A stretch of DNA of 64,000 nt from Isoetes taiwanensis (lineage: Eukaryota; Streptophyta; Lycopodiopsida; Isoetales; Isoetaceae). Below the pieces are notes generated by a model. It worked only from the letters and a program-made list of their open reading frames with translations, was not told the origin of the DNA and made no database searches. This document shows positions 9,656-21,029 of the stretch, piece after piece. The stretch is taken from positions 14,368,386 to 14,432,385 of the forward strand of contig JAJEKV010000003.1 in assembly GCA_021234155.1 (NCBI GenBank), given 5' to 3'. The position numbers and the translations under genes were made by a program. Every line of letters starts with the position of its first letter. Positions within the stretch are counted from its first letter, which is position 1.

Positions 9656-10186
9656 GATGTTGAAGCTCAAGTCGTTGAAGTCAAAGCCGAGACTCGTGGT
9701 GTTAGCAAGCGGGGCAGTGAGACACACGGCAGGCAAGAGGATAAATTTCGACATCGACTTGCCAGGGATCAACATTCAAATGGGGGCAGACGTGATGAGC
9801 ATCGGGAAGTATGATTTGATAATAGGAATGGAGTATCTTGGACCAGCAGGAGCCATCATTGATTGTGGGAAGCGGAAGGTGACCTTCACGGCATCCAACG
9901 GCAAGATCATAGAAATTACAGTATGTCTAGTAAGCGACTGCTCAAGTGCATAAAGAGCAAGCAGGTAGCATATATCTTCAAGCTTCAGATCGAAGAGCCC
10001 GAATCAGAAGAAAGCAAGGAAGATAAGGTGCTCAGCAAATTGCCAAAGCAGATAGCTAAGTTGATAAAGGAGTTCCATGATCTCTTCCCAGACGAGATCA
10101 AGCAGATCCCTCCTTACAGGGGAGTCGAGTGTAAGATAGCACTCGAACCAGGTGCACGCTTTATGAGCAAAGCTCGCGACAGATGA
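9585..10186 (+). pseudogene. Ty3 aspartic protease and linker to RT, broken
   Basis: The second half of a retropepsin is clear: VVLASGAV, then INFDIDLPGINIQMG and YDLIIGMEYL, which match the Ty3 protease fragment at about 35.87 kb. The active-site triad (D-S/T-G) is missing: the sequence jumps from FIDS to PRMVEML, so several codons including the catalytic Gly are deleted. A frame change near 9930 leads into the linker, with KLPKQIAKLIKEFHDLFPDE before the RT. In an intact element it would cut the polyprotein; here it cannot. Confidence 0.75.
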
Positions 10187-10665
10187 CGACGCAAGAGCTG
10201 ACCGAGTTGAAGAAGCAATTGCAGGAGTTGCTTGACCTAGGGTTCATTAGACCTAGCGTCTTACCATTTGGGGCACCCATTCTTTTTGTGAAGAAGAAGG
10301 ATGGCAGCTTGAGGATGTGCATAGATTACAAGCAGCTGAACAAGCACACCATCAAGAATAAGTATGCACTCCCCAGATCGGACGACCTGATGGATCAGCT
10401 CCAAGGGGCGAAGGTTTTCTCCAAGTTAGACCTGAGGTCGGGGTACCACCAGATCAGGATTAAGGAAGAAGACGTCCACAAAACAGTATTCAGGACCAGG
10501 TATGGGCATTACGAGTTCACCGTAATGTCGTTTGGCTTGTCAAATGCCCCAGCAACATTCATGAGGCTCATGAACGACATCTTCAGGGAGTTTTTGGATA
10601 CTTTTGTGATAGTATTCTTTGATGATATTCTGGTGTATAGCGGATCCTCGGAAGAACACGCATAA
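10183..10665 (+). CDS. Ty3 reverse transcriptase, central domain
   Basis: 161 codons remain open. Visible RT motifs: [61 protein letters not shown] and the catalytic FFDDILVYS (about 10615-10641). It copies element RNA to cDNA in the virus-like particle. The start is within a polyprotein, so the ATG at 10183 is not meaningful. The frame stops at TAA after EEHA; the thumb and RNase H follow only as fragments. Confidence 0.88.
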   Translation: MTTQELTELKKQLQELLDLGFIRPSVLPFGAPILFVKKKDGSLRMCIDYKQLNKHTIKNKYALPRSDDLMDQLQGAKVFSKLDLRSGYHQIRIKEEDVHKTVFRTRYGHYEFTVMSFGLSNAPATFMRLMNDIFREFLDTFVIVFFDDILVYSGSSEEHA

Positions 10666-11420
10666 CACCTAAGGAAAGTGCTCGAAGCTAAGAAGGCACC
10701 AGCTTAATGCTAAGTTGTCGGCGCCACTTTCGCAATGGAGAGAGTAGAATATCCGGTCATGTGATCTCATCGGAGAGGAGATTTCGACCCGATCCCGCCA
10801 AGATTGAAGCAGTCATACAAAGGGTCGGCCGGGAAGAACATCCACGAGGTCGAAGCTTTCTCAGCCTAGCAGTACTACAGAAGTTCGCGAAGAACTTTGC
10901 AAAAATAGCGCCCCGCTAACGGATTTGACGAGGGTGGAAAAGTAAAGGATTGGGCAGATCACCGCGTAAGAAAAGCCCAAGCAGGATTCGAGATGTTGAA
11001 GGAAGCTTTGACAACCGCCTCGACCCCGACCCCGCTGTAATCCGAGAAGGACAAACTTGTATGCCGGATGCAAAGTAAGATTGCCACAAAAAGGTCGATG
11101 CGTGAAGAGCGAGTAGTGGCTTATGACTCTCTAAGATGAACGACGCCAAACGGCACCCGACTCATGATCAAGAGTTGCTTGCAGTTAGTCGAGCACTAAG
11201 AATTTGGAGGCACTACCGCTGGGGAGGAAGTTCCAGCCGACATGGATCATCGAGCCTCCAATACGGTTCATGCAACCACATCTCAACCCGAAAGGCCGAA
11301 GGTGGATGGAGTTCCTCAAGAATATGACTTTGATATAGTTTATAAGCCGAGGAAGCTCAATATGGTAGCGATGCGCTTTCAAGGCATCCTCGACAACAAG
11401 AGTCCATCGCAATGCAATCT
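10666..11420 (+). pseudogene. RT thumb and RNase H remnants
   Basis: Only short stretches in shifting frames resemble Ty3: HVISSERRFRPDPAKIEAV (about 10757), a KFAKNFAKIA-P patch (about 10880), and KRHPTHDQELLAV (about 11150), the motif preceding the RNase H-type tail in plant Ty3 Pol. Many indels. Non-functional. Confidence 0.6.
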
Positions 11421-11479
11421 CGACGCCACCAAATACTTCGAAAGAAGATCGAAGAAACCTTGCCGACAGATGCAGACTT

Positions 11480-12279
11480 CAAGGAAGTATGGGCGAAGCT
11501 TGTGCAAGGAGGCAAGAACAGATAAGGAGAGGAAGACCTTCAAGAATTTTAAGAAGGAAGGTAACCTTTTGTACCATAAGATAAGTTGTGTGTGCCTAAT
11601 CATCGAGGAGGTAAGTTGATTCTCCACGACACCCACAACCATCCAATAGTCGGCCACGCAGATTTATGAAGACATATTTCAAAGTGTGCAGCAGCTATTA
11701 TTGGCCGTGTGGATGAAGAAGTAGATAGCTTCGCTATATCAAAGAGTGTCACCGTGGACAAAGGCGAAGCGTACCAATTCCGTGAGCATTGAACCATTAG
11801 CGGTCTTGCGAACGCCAAGTGGGAAGTGATCGATGGGACTTCATAACAAGGGGCCCGAGGACGCAAAGGGAAAAAAAAGATGCACCGATGGTTGTGGTCC
11901 GACAAGTCGTCGAAGATGGCACACTTTGTGCCTCTTGCGGTGACCACCGACACCTGACCTTGGATACTGCTCTCTTTACCAAGGAAATCTTTCAGCTCCA
12001 TGGTATCGAGAGATCATCTCCACGGAGACCGAAGTTCATGAGTGCCGCTTATTTGGGACCTTTTTGCGACGATTCGAGACGGTAAGCCAAATGAGTACGG
12101 CCTATCATCCTCAGACGGATGGGCAAACAGAACGGACTAACAGAATCTTGGAAGATATGCTAAGAAACTATGTCTGGAACAAGCAGAGTAAGTGGGAAGA
12201 TTATATTCACTTGGTTGAGTTCGCTTATAATAGCACCAAGCAGGAATCGTCCCAGATGTCGCCGTTCATGATCAACTAG
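11480..12279 (+). pseudogene. Ty3 integrase, broken
   Basis: The N-terminal HHCC zinc region can be traced (LYHK...CVPNHRGG...H-THNHPIVGH) across frames at about 11560-11660. The core survives as LFTKEIFQLHGI, then ETVSQMSTAYHPQTDGQTERTN and a final stretch ending at 12279. At least four frame changes. No C-terminal chromodomain is visible, because the element is cut off here by a TIR-element fragment. Confidence 0.75.
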
Positions 12280-12284
12280 GAAAA

Positions 12285-12597
12285 CGTTATTACAAAAAAA
12301 AGGGACCCTACTTGGTAATTTCTTAAAGTTCATACATCCCTTGGTGTCAGTTTCTAGGCTAATCCATCCATTTTCAAGCCCACTCTTTCTTATGTTTAAC
12401 TAATCAATGTCCTGGTGGAACTTTCTAGAGGTGGAGGTTTGGCTAATCAATGTAAAATCTCACTTGGTCAGCAAAAAAAAATTGGGCTAAAATTTTCCTA
12501 TTTTTCGCATTTTTTCCCATTTACTTTAGCTATTTCTCTTGACAAAAATACTGCAAAATAGCTATTTGGCTAACCTTAGGCATTATTTTATTCCATG
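12285..12597. repeat. Fragment of a hAT-like TIR element
   Basis: About 310 bp that closely match the right part of the 715-bp element at 27905-28619, ending in the same terminus TTTTATTCCATG. The left half and left terminus are missing, so the copy is deleted or was joined by rearrangement between the Ty3 element and the following LINE fragment. It contains the same GGCTAA-type subterminal words. Confidence 0.75.
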
Positions 12598-13960
12598 CTC
12601 CATACATGGTTTTATTTGATGATATCATTGAATTCTTTAAGCAAGGAAAAGTCCTACTTCTAGGTGATATTAATGCGAGAACTGCGGATGTCCAAGTTCA
12701 ATTAGTGGATTTTGAAGCTGACCCTCTTTTACTGCCATCCTCATCTCCTGTTGAACCACATACTATGTGAAGCTTAGGCGATTGTAATGCAGAGATTACA
12801 AGTATGGTCACTTATTGAATTTGGACAGATGCATAATCTTGTCATTGACAATGGCATGCAACATTGGCCCAATTCCTCCAACTATAATTGCAATCCTCAA
12901 AGCGGCAGATATAGAGTAGTAGATTATTTGATGGCATCTCCAGCCTTGGCAAAGGAAATCGATAAGTTTTTAGTCCCGCTTCAATCACCCATCGGGGACC
13001 ATTCTTCTCACCTCTTTTTCCTCATAACGTGGTTTCACTTGGACACAAGCTTGCCTCAAGAACCACCTACTTCCATTTTGAGTTCGATCACTCCCTTGGT
13101 CTTAACTACAATCTTGAGCTTGATACACAATTGAGGGACAACCATGTCTTTCAAAATGGTCACAATGCTCATATCCACCATACATCAAGCTCGCTTGAAC
13201 ACTTTCTCAACAAGCCTTGCTCCTTCATTAAATGACGTGCACAAATGCCGCAAAACATTTGGTATGACGACAAAAACCTTCACAAGTAGCTTAATGAAGA
13301 AATGGCAGCCTGCTCTTTTACAGCTACAACAAATAAGAAAGCCTACAAAAAGCTGATCTGCATGAAAAAGAGAATATATATAGAGCAAATGAGGGAAGCC
13401 ATATTTAACTTGATGTAAAGCAATAGATCTGCTAAATTCTTGCTAACACTTCTAGATGTGGAAAACGCAGATATGCTGGATATTGGATTGCCCCAATCTA
13501 CCTCTTTTTTCTCTGCTTTCCTTATCCAAGAAGCTATGAGCGAAATGAACATTGGGAAAGCACAAATTGTGAGAACCTGAAGGCTGAATATCTTATTCAT
13601 GGAATGGATGCCTTTGCACCCATTGTGGCAGTTTTATTCAATGAGATAATATGGTCACGCTTTCCGAGAGCACGGACCGTTAATATCATCAAGCAAATTT
13701 TTAAGGTCGAAAACCCAATGCATCTAACTACTGCCGCATCATGATTGGACATGTCATGGCAAGATTCTATGGAAGCATACTAGACATGAATATCAGTGAA
13801 GCGCGGAGATAAATCTCCTTGGAGAAAATGATCAGGATGGTTTCAAGAGAAATTTTGTAACAATAAATCATATTCTCACCCTGCAGTCGTAGATATTGCT
13901 GTTTCGTGGATATCTGCAAATCCATTGATACGGTCCTTCTGAAATGCCTATTTTATAGAT
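12598..13960 (+). pseudogene. LINE-B type fragment (endonuclease to RT start)
   Basis: Degenerate remains of the same LINE family as the minus-strand copy at 26.3-29.8 kb. Visible are LLGDINART (EEP endonuclease, about 12657), a GRYRVVDYLMASPALAKEI stretch with a GDHSSH motif (about 12900-13010), and, near the end, a broken CCFVD-KSFDTV (RT motif, about 13890-13930). Numerous frameshifts. It ends where RT homology fades at about 13960. Confidence 0.6.
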
Positions 13961-14327
13961 TTATCAACATTCCAGTTAGTGTCCTTTTTGCAGTTTAAAC
14001 CATGGTTTATAGGTTCATAGCTTCCAAAGAATATAGAAGTATGAGAACGCATATGGGCTTTATACCATATGCACTTATATATCGCATTCCACAGGCTTAA
14101 CCTCCATGATGTATTGACAAGAACCTGATAAAAATGAATCCATATATACTTTACAAACGAGGAATACTCCAACAACCTTATTTGTGTTTATGGCGACTGG
14201 TATGATGTCTTGCCATGTTGTCTTTAGATAGTGAGGCTAGTTAGCTTCATCAATTATGATAGCACATCCTCCCTGCCATTCCACATACCAACCTATATAT
14301 TAGTTCAAAGCATGGACATCTAATCTA
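13961..14327. other. No gene recognised
   Basis: AT-rich sequence without recognisable coding or repeat structure. Confidence 0.5.
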
Positions 14328-14350
14328 TCTATATATAATACTAATGGCAA
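14328..14350 (+). mobile_element. Helitron-like 5' terminus
   Basis: TCTATATATAATACTAATGG follows an A, closely matching the conserved 5' start of many plant Helitrons (TCTATATATATAATACTAAT type). No matching 3' hairpin plus CTRR was found before the LTR insertion at 15146, so the element is probably truncated or continues beyond the nested insertions. Confidence 0.5.
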
Positions 14351-15145
14351 AATAAGGATAGTCTGTGCACGATTTTAGCCTTTAATTATTTTAATTTAGT
14401 TTGATTCGTTGGATTTACAGTTTTGTTTGAGGCACACTTGTACAAAAACTATTAGAGACCACAATGGCTAGGTGTTTTCGACCGAGCAGTCTGTTTGAAA
14501 GCAAGATGATGAGGCAGACAATCTATACACTGGTGCATGATGCATATGAAGGGTCAAAGTATAGATTTATTTTGTGAGATGTGTGAAAAAAAAAAAACCA
14601 GTTATTTTAGGCCTCATTTCTAAGAAACAGATATATTGATACAAATTTCAAAGCATTCTGACGGTTTGATCTCTTTGATTTTAAAAATTCTTTGCAAACG
14701 ATTCTTGGTTCTTTTAAAAATCCTTTGCAAATCCTTTTGAATCCCATATAATTTTCATTCCAGTGAATTTATACTCTTCAATGATCTTTAATCCATATTT
14801 TTCCCATATTTGATCTTGTGAATGGCTTCGTGCATAATAATCTTGATTATCATGGCGGCAGCATCTGGTGCAGGGCAGCAGAGTTCGTCATAGATTTTAT
14901 CTGCTTTGCCACATCTTTCTACATTTGCATCTCTTTTGGACTCTACGGAAGTGGCTAAAGAAATCGACGAAACATCATCACTCATAATTTTTGCGTCGGA
15001 AAATGTTGTTCTTTATCACATTTTACAGAGCTTTGGCGGGAATCCTTCTCTGCTTCTTCTTGCCGATATTTTCCGCTACCATTATTTTCTTTAGTACCTA
15101 GGTATCGATATGAGGGCTATGATGGATGCTACTGGAATGCTTATA
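14351..15145. other. No gene recognised; possible Helitron interior
   Basis: AT-rich with short frames only. If the terminus at 14328 is real, this is its 5' interior. No Rep or helicase motif is visible. Confidence 0.45.
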
Positions 15146-15394
15146 TGTTACGAATGCTCTGTTCTTCCTGCAAACTCATCAACTTATTAGAAAGCAAAAC
15201 ACCATAGGGTACTCGATTTACCACCCAACCGGACCAACTAAAAGAGATGCCATCAAGTCAAGCTACTCCACAAGACTGTATAAGGACAAGCTCTTTCTAG
15301 CCACCAACCACTGATGTTACATGAACTCCTTGTAATGATATGATCAAGCAAGGAACAAGAGAAGATACTAGAAGGTAAGGCTAGGCACATCATC
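15146..15394 (-). repeat. LTR of the non-autonomous element, left part
   Basis: Starts TGTTACGAATGCTC and matches 21936-22165 almost base for base, apart from an extra ~20 bp near 15240. It is cut at 15394 by the copia element and continues at 20663. Confidence 0.85.
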
Positions 15395-15750
15395 TGATAG
15401 AACTAGTGCAAAACCAGCACAAACCCGCAAGATCGACTCAAGAGATAGAATAGAAGACAAGAACAAATCTATTGAGAAAAGCAATAGGAAATACAATCTC
15501 TACTTCTGAGCATTACATAGTACATAACGTACAATCAATATATACAACCGGTTAGACTAAGAATAGTAGTCTACCGTTTAACCACCGCCCACTAATTACG
15601 GCACTGATTTAGGGTTAGGTTGCTCGATCTTTGACAAAGTCTTTGCCTTTACGTACATTTTCAGCACCTTCTCAAAGACTGTGGTGCTAAGTCTTTGAAC
15701 CATCAAGTTTCAAAGACATTATGCTTAGTCAAGATATTTATATTCCAACA
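15395..15750 (-). repeat. copia LTR, 3' copy
   Basis: 356 bp. The first 221 bp (15395-15615) are identical to 20315-20535, suggesting a young insertion. The remaining ~135 bp (the start of U3 on the element strand) differ in a patterned way: where the other LTR has GTGCTG or CAGCAC this one has GTCTTTG or CAAAGAC, several times over. Confidence 0.9.
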
Positions 15751-15871
15751 CTCTCCCTTAAATGTTGTTTTTACTAAGCGAAGAAAATCAAAACCAAGGT
15801 AATCCTTCTCTCCCTTCACCGCAATTTCTTCATGCCCAAGCTCTCCTTCACATTGACGAACTTAGATCCAA

Positions 15872-17536
15872 CTAATGGTTTGGTAAAGCCATCACAAACC
15901 GATCCCCGTGAGGAGCAATGAACAAGTTGAGAAGATCCCATTTGGATGCGCTCACCTGACAAAAACACAAGTGGGTGTCAAGGTGTTTTGTCTTTGGGTG
16001 GTACTTAGCATCCTTGGCAAGATGGATAGTGCTTGTGTTGTCACACAATATAACAAAATGAGGATGGAGGTACCTCAGATCATCTGTCCACAAATGTTTA
16101 AGCCACAACAATTCACGCATCCCAACACCGAGTGCTTTGAATTACGCCTCCCGTGGTGCCGATTGACAATGTGACCTGCCTTTTGGACAACCATGTCGTA
16201 CGTTAGGCCCTATGAACGTGACCATCCCTCATAGGACCTCCCCGCTATCATGACAATTAGCATGATCTCGCATCAACAAAGATTTTCAGCTTGGAAATCG
16301 GAGGACCTCGATAAAAGAGACCTTCCCTGTGATGTCCCCTTCGATATACCAGCAGTCTTTTTAGCAGCCTTCCGGTCGATCGCTTGGGATTGCTCATGAA
16401 TCGCCGGCCTCCCACGGCAAAAGAGATATCAGGTCTAGTGACTGTGAGATATATCAAACGCCCTACCAAGCTTCGATAGAGTGTGGGATCACACTCCTCA
16501 CCATCGAAATCAAGCTCAAGCCTTGTGCACGGATCAAAAGGACTTGCCCGCGCCTTACAATCTTGCATAACGATCATCGGCGGAACATTTCTTTGATATA
16601 TTTCTGCTGAGAAAGGTAGATGCCATCTGAGTGCTGCCACACTTCTACACCTAAACAGTAATGCATAAGGCCAAGGTCAGTCATCTCGAAGGATGAAGAT
16701 AACTGCAACTTCAATGTAGAAATCAGCACATCAGCATCTCCTGTGATGATCAAATCATCAGTATACAAAACCACAATGCACATTCGGCCTTCATGTGATT
16801 TGTAATAAAGATTGGGGTCTGTTGACTGCCGAACCCCGCTCAAGAAAGAAAGCATTAATTTTCGCATGCCAACATCTTGGAGCCTGCTTCAAGCCATAAA
16901 TGCTTTTCTTCAAATGACAAACCAGCTGCTCCTTCCCTTGAACAACAAATCCTGGAGGTTGAGTCATATAGACCTCTTCCTCCAAATCACCATTCAAAAA
17001 AGCAGATTTAATGTCCATTTGAAATATTGGCCAACCTTTCATCGCAGCAACAACTATAACTGATCTAATAGTGGACATTCTGGCTACGGGAGCAAAGACT
17101 TCATCATAATCTAAGCCTTTTTCTCAGGCAAAACCCTTCGCTACAAGTCTAGCTTTATGCTTTGACATCGTCCCCATCAGCATGAAATTTGGTTCTAAAC
17201 ACCCACTTACGGTAATAACGTGCTTATCACCGGGAGTTCAACCAATTCCCATGTGCCTTGCTTCAAAAATTGAGAGTATTCTTCTTCCATTGCATGCCGC
17301 CAACGCGGATCACTAGGCGCTTCATGAAAGGTTTGTGGATCAACATGATCCCGGACCTTTGCCATTAAGGCAAGGTTACATGATCCATTAGACTTCTCCC
17401 CGTTTCTCCATCGACGTGTTGATCTCCTAGGTTCAACAACGTACAACAAAAGTCTTTTACCGGTTCCAACAAACAATTTGTTTCTCCTTGAGACGTGTTG
17501 ATCTCCTAGGTTCAACAACAAATGGAGGTATAGCAA
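15872..17536 (-). pseudogene. copia RT and RNase H, broken
   Basis: From 17536 downwards on the minus strand: DPRWRHAMEEEYSQFL, the palm with MDIKSAFLNGDLEEEVYM, SIYGLKQAPRCWH, LYTDDLIITGD and MTDLGLMHYCLGVEV, then VGRLIYLTVTRPDISFAV and, in the RNase H end, CDNTSTIHLAKDAKYHPKTK. These are the usual copia Pol blocks in order. The frames are separated by stops and indels, so no full polyprotein is possible. A 27-bp phrase (about 17414 and 17502) is duplicated at the N-terminal end. Confidence 0.85.
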
Positions 17537-17741
17537 AAGCTACAATAGGTCTTTAAATGTCTTTGGATCGATCAGTGCTACCGCATTCTTCATGTGTGCC
17601 GGACTCCCCACGAAAGGAACCAACAACCTCGCATGGACCATAGGGCGAGTGGGATGGGGATCATCCCGTGCCACTACTTCGTGCAAATGTGAGTTCACCG
17701 GAGAAACCACTAGAGAGGGAGAGAAAGTTTTACCGGTAATG

Positions 17742-18491
17742 CTATCGGATCTTCAACATCCAAGCTGCCATTATTGTGAATCGCAGCAGAGTATCACCGG
17801 AAGATATGCCATCATACACAAAGATCTTCAACGAATCGAATCGACTCGCCATAATAACCCGCTTGTTGGAAGGATCATACAACTTGTAACCTTTTCGATT
17901 TTCTGGATACCCAATGAAGATGGCTTTGACAGCCCACGTCATGCAACTTCCCATACTTTTTTCAAACTTTTCTCAATGGATGGAAGCATAAGCCAAGCAT
18001 CCAAACACCCTCAAATGAGACACATCTGGTTTCATTCTCCAAAATGCTTCATAAGGAGTCACATCTTGGAGTGCCTTAGTAGACGATCTATTTGCCAAAT
18101 ATGCTGCTGTCACTACTGCCTCTCCCCAAAAAGATTCAGGTAGTTGCTTGTGACTCATCATAGATCTTGCCAAATCAAGCAAAGATCTATTCCTCCTTTC
18201 AGCTACACCATTTTGTGGATGAGCATAAGAAATGATTAACTGTCTTTCAATACCTTCTTCCATGAGAAACTCATCAAAGGCATTAGAAACATATTCACCT
18301 CCATTGTCACTTCTCAACTTTTTTATTACTAACCCTGTCTGCTTTTCGACTGCTGCTTTGAAGGCCTTGAACTTGCCAAGCACCTCAGATTTGCAATGCA
18401 AAGTATACACCCAAGTGTATCTACTGAAATCTTCAATCAGGGTTAAGAAATACCTCTTTCCACCTAGCGAAACATCAGGCATATAGCACAA
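17742..18491 (-). pseudogene. copia integrase core, broken
   Basis: Recognisable DDE-type integrase: TLIEDFSRYTWVY, KLRSDNGGEYVSNAF, HPQNGVAERRNRSLL and FWGEAVVTAAYLANR. A 173-codon stretch (18491-17973) remains open; a frameshift then leads to the region with KAIFIGYPENRKGYKLYDP (17742-17954). In life it would insert element cDNA into chromosomes. Confidence 0.87.
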
Positions 18492-18551
18492 ATCAGAATG
18501 CAGCAGCTCAAGAGGTTGAGTTGCTCGATGAATAGCCTGCTGTGGAAAAGG

Positions 18552-18869
18552 TCATTTGAGGTTGCTTTTCCGAGATGGCATGCAAAGACACCTCAAGCTT
18601 GACACATTTCGAGAGGGAATACCGAAACCCTTGTTCTTGTACAAAGCATGTACAAAGAAGCCTCCAACATGACCAAAACGAGCATGCCACAGATGCTCAG
18701 CAGTCAAGTCAGCACATACAAGACCATGTTCAGTCTTATGAACTGAACCATCAAAGACATACAAGCCATTCTGCAATGTCCACTGTGCCATGAACTGCAG
18801 ACTTTTCAAGTCAATTCCTTCAAGTGGATTCCTGCCCAACCAGATAGGGTCGCTCCATTTCCGAAACAA
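18552..18869 (-). pseudogene. copia pre-integrase domain, broken
   Basis: Contains AEHLWHARFGHVG, the LWHxRLGH-type signature of the GAG-pre-integrase domain, followed by a frameshift that removes the expected C-x2-C knuckle. It lies between the missing protease and the integrase core, as expected. Confidence 0.75.
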
Positions 18870-19338
18870 TGTAATGGCTCATGATCAAATTCAGCCAGAC
18901 ATGATATTAGACTGTAATCCGGGGAGCAAACATGACATTCCTCACCTTACTAACTACATCACGCCCATGCAATTGAAAAGCTACAATTCCTTTCCCGTGA
19001 TAGGAAGAGAATATCCATCACCCATCTTCACATCACCTCTAGATCGAGGTTCAAGTTCAAAACACATCCAATCTCCAATCTCGATTATGAACCGTGGCCC
19101 CCGAGTCCAAAATCCAAATCCTTCAGAAGGTGGTCCGGCCTTTCACTGCAAGATTCAGATATTCAAGATCAAAAGTGGCACCAAATGAAAGACTTCTCTC
19201 CCCTTAGAGTTGATCACAGTGCTTCTCGTGTCACTATCCTTTGAGCTTTTCTTCTCCTTCTTACAATTCGAACTCGTAGTGACCCTTTTCACCACAATTC
19301 CAAAGACTTGAACTCCTTGGATTTCTTACCTTCGGACT

Positions 19339-19992
19339 TCACATTTTCGACTTCCTAGAGTCTTTGCTATCAGCAAACTTCTTCTTGGTGTCAGCCCGAG
19401 AAGTAGACACAAAATTAGCATGGTCTACTCTCCCATCCCTTTGCTTCTGCACCAACTCCTCTTGTTGCAGTAGAATAGTTACTTTGGCTATATCAATCTT
19501 CTCCTTGTACCTGATCTTCGAAGAGATAATATCATACGAGGGGGGAAGACCAACCAAGATATCTTGGATCAGCTATTTTTCAGACAGCACTCCACCAGCA
19601 GCCATGTAATCCAAGCGCCATTGCTTCATCTGAGTAAGGTATGCTGTGACAGATTTGAAGTCACCTAGTTGGGCATGTCTCATTTTGTTCTGGATCAGCA
19701 TTTGGGTAGCCATACCCTTGCTATCAAGAGACTTCTCCAAATGAGACCACATCTCCTTAAACTCAGTAAAATGGTTGATTTCATGACCAATTGTCTCTTC
19801 AGCCAATATTTTGACAAGAGCACAAGCTTTCTGGTTTATCCTACCAGCATCTGCTGACTTGGTGCTGATAAAGTCTTCATCAAACACCGCTCCCATGTCA
19901 CTAAATATCAAATAATTCACCATGAACTTCTTCCAAGCATGGTAATTATTATTAGTGAGCTTTGCATTCTGTGAGAACTTGAATGGATACAT
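19339..19992 (-). pseudogene. copia Gag, broken
   Basis: Starts at an ATG (19992) with a short N-terminus, then KLTNNNYHAWKKFMVNYL, matching the DUF4219/UBN2-type Gag start L-G-NY--W. The second half (19557-19339) has LPPSYD, QQEELVQKQ and a Lys-rich end. A stop or frameshift near 19565 separates the halves; no CCHC zinc knuckle is visible. Gag would build the virus-like particle. Confidence 0.8.
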
Positions 19993-20304
19993 GAATTTCT
20001 CCTGTTTTCAGCAGCCAAAAAGATGGTTGAGAAAACAAATTCGTCACCAAATAAAGCACCCACTAGAAAAGTTGAATCTTGAATTCTGTCGCCAAAAAGA
20101 TCTTGGAAAACTCGAATCTCACATCAAAACTTGCTAGAAAATCCGAATCTCTCTCCCAAAACACTTTCTCCAGGCCAAAAAACAAGAATCTTCTTCAATG
20201 CTGCAAATGAGATTTTCCACCACCAAATCTCAGCCAAAGAACGATGGCCAATCTAATTTGGATCCTTCTCCAATAGCTTGCTCTATTCTTCCCTCAAGAA
20301 AGCG

Positions 20305-20314
20305 TCTGATACCA
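20305..20314 (-). other. copia primer-binding site
   Basis: On the minus strand TGGTATCAGA immediately follows the LTR end (20315). This is the initiator tRNA-Met type primer site and confirms the minus orientation. Confidence 0.85.
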
Positions 20315-20662
20315 TGATAGAACTAGTGCAAAACCAGCACAAACCCGCAAGATCGACTCAAGAGATAGAATAGAAGACAAGAACAAATCTATTGAGAAAA
20401 GCAATAGGAAATACAATCTCTACTTCTGAGCATTACATAGTACATAACGTACAATCAATATATACAACCGGTTAGACTAAGAATAGTAGTCTACCGTTTA
20501 ACCACCGCCCACTAATTACGGCACTGATTTAGGGTCGGTGCTCAGTGCTGACAAAGTGCTGCCTTCTGTACATTTCATCACCTTCTCAGCACCTGTGTGC
20601 TAAGTGCTGAACCACTGCTGTTTCAGCACATTATGCTTAGTCAGCATATTTATATTCCAACA
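20315..20662 (-). repeat. copia LTR, 5' copy
   Basis: 348 bp. It carries a cluster of GTGCTGA/TCAGCAC words (direct and inverted) in the first ~140 bp of U3 as read on the minus strand, starting TGTTGGAATATAAATA. In the other LTR the same positions carry GTCTTTGA/TCAAAGAC. Confidence 0.9.
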
Positions 20663-20882
20663 TCATCAACATAGGAAGAAGCAGATCTAGTTTTACAGTT
20701 AGCTTAGACCCCTATGCACCTTTTTGGGCATAACTTTCCAACCATAAGGAATCTATAGACAACCAAGTCCAATCTGGAAACTAGACTTCAAGGGCTTTCC
20801 AACAAGGTAAGGATCTTTGATGTCGGAGTTGTGATCGCGGAGATATCACGTCTCAAAGTTATCCTTATGTTTATAGGTAACA
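20663..20882 (-). repeat. LTR of the non-autonomous element, right part
   Basis: The continuation of the LTR interrupted at 15394. It matches 22161-22349 and ends GTAACA at 20877-20882, the inverse of the TGTTAC start. A pyrimidine-rich run (20885-20905), the purine tract of the minus-strand element, follows directly. Confidence 0.82.
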
Positions 20883-21029
20883 ACACTTTTTTTTTGCTTT
20901 TTTGCTTCTAAATAAAGGTCAAGGTTTATTTTTTAGCTCTCTTTTTTATAATATCAAGGCTTAGGCATACTGGATGGCTTTCTTACTTGATCATATCAAT
21001 AAATATTGTTCCATGCAAGGCCACTCCCC

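Larger units (their letters stand above)
4683..12284 (+). mobile_element. Ty3-type LTR retrotransposon carrying a histone H3-like ORF (3' truncated)
   Basis: In order: a 5' LTR with TGTGACGT/ACGTCACA ends, a primer-binding site, a long leader with two hairpin-plus-TATA cassettes, a histone H3-like ORF, an unrecognised ORF, then protease, RT (FFDDIL), RNase H remnants and integrase (YHPQTDGQTERTN). The order protease-RT-RNaseH-integrase is that of Ty3/Metaviridae. Sequence similarity stops at about 12284, where a TIR-element fragment begins; no 3' LTR was found in the window. Pol is broken by frameshifts except for the central RT frame. The cargo and duplicated cassettes are not part of a standard Ty3 plan. 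Confidence 0.88.
15395..20662 (-). mobile_element. Ty1/copia element, full length, decayed
   Basis: LTRs at 15395-15750 and 20315-20662 with TG...CA ends, flanked by the 5-bp target duplication TCATC (15390-15394 and 20663-20667). The minus-strand PBS lies at 20314-20305 and a purine tract (complement of CTCTCCCTT, 15751-15759) abuts the other LTR. Domain order on the minus strand is gag, pre-integrase, integrase, RT, RNase H, as in Ty1/copia. No protease motif was recognised in 18870-19338, where it should lie. All frames are interrupted. Confidence 0.92.

Noticed and set aside
9585-12279. Endogenous caulimovirus-like element rather than Ty3
   Set aside because: An LTR with TG-CA ends, a primer-binding site next to it, and an integrase with HPQTDGQTERTN are present; caulimovirids have no LTR or integrase.
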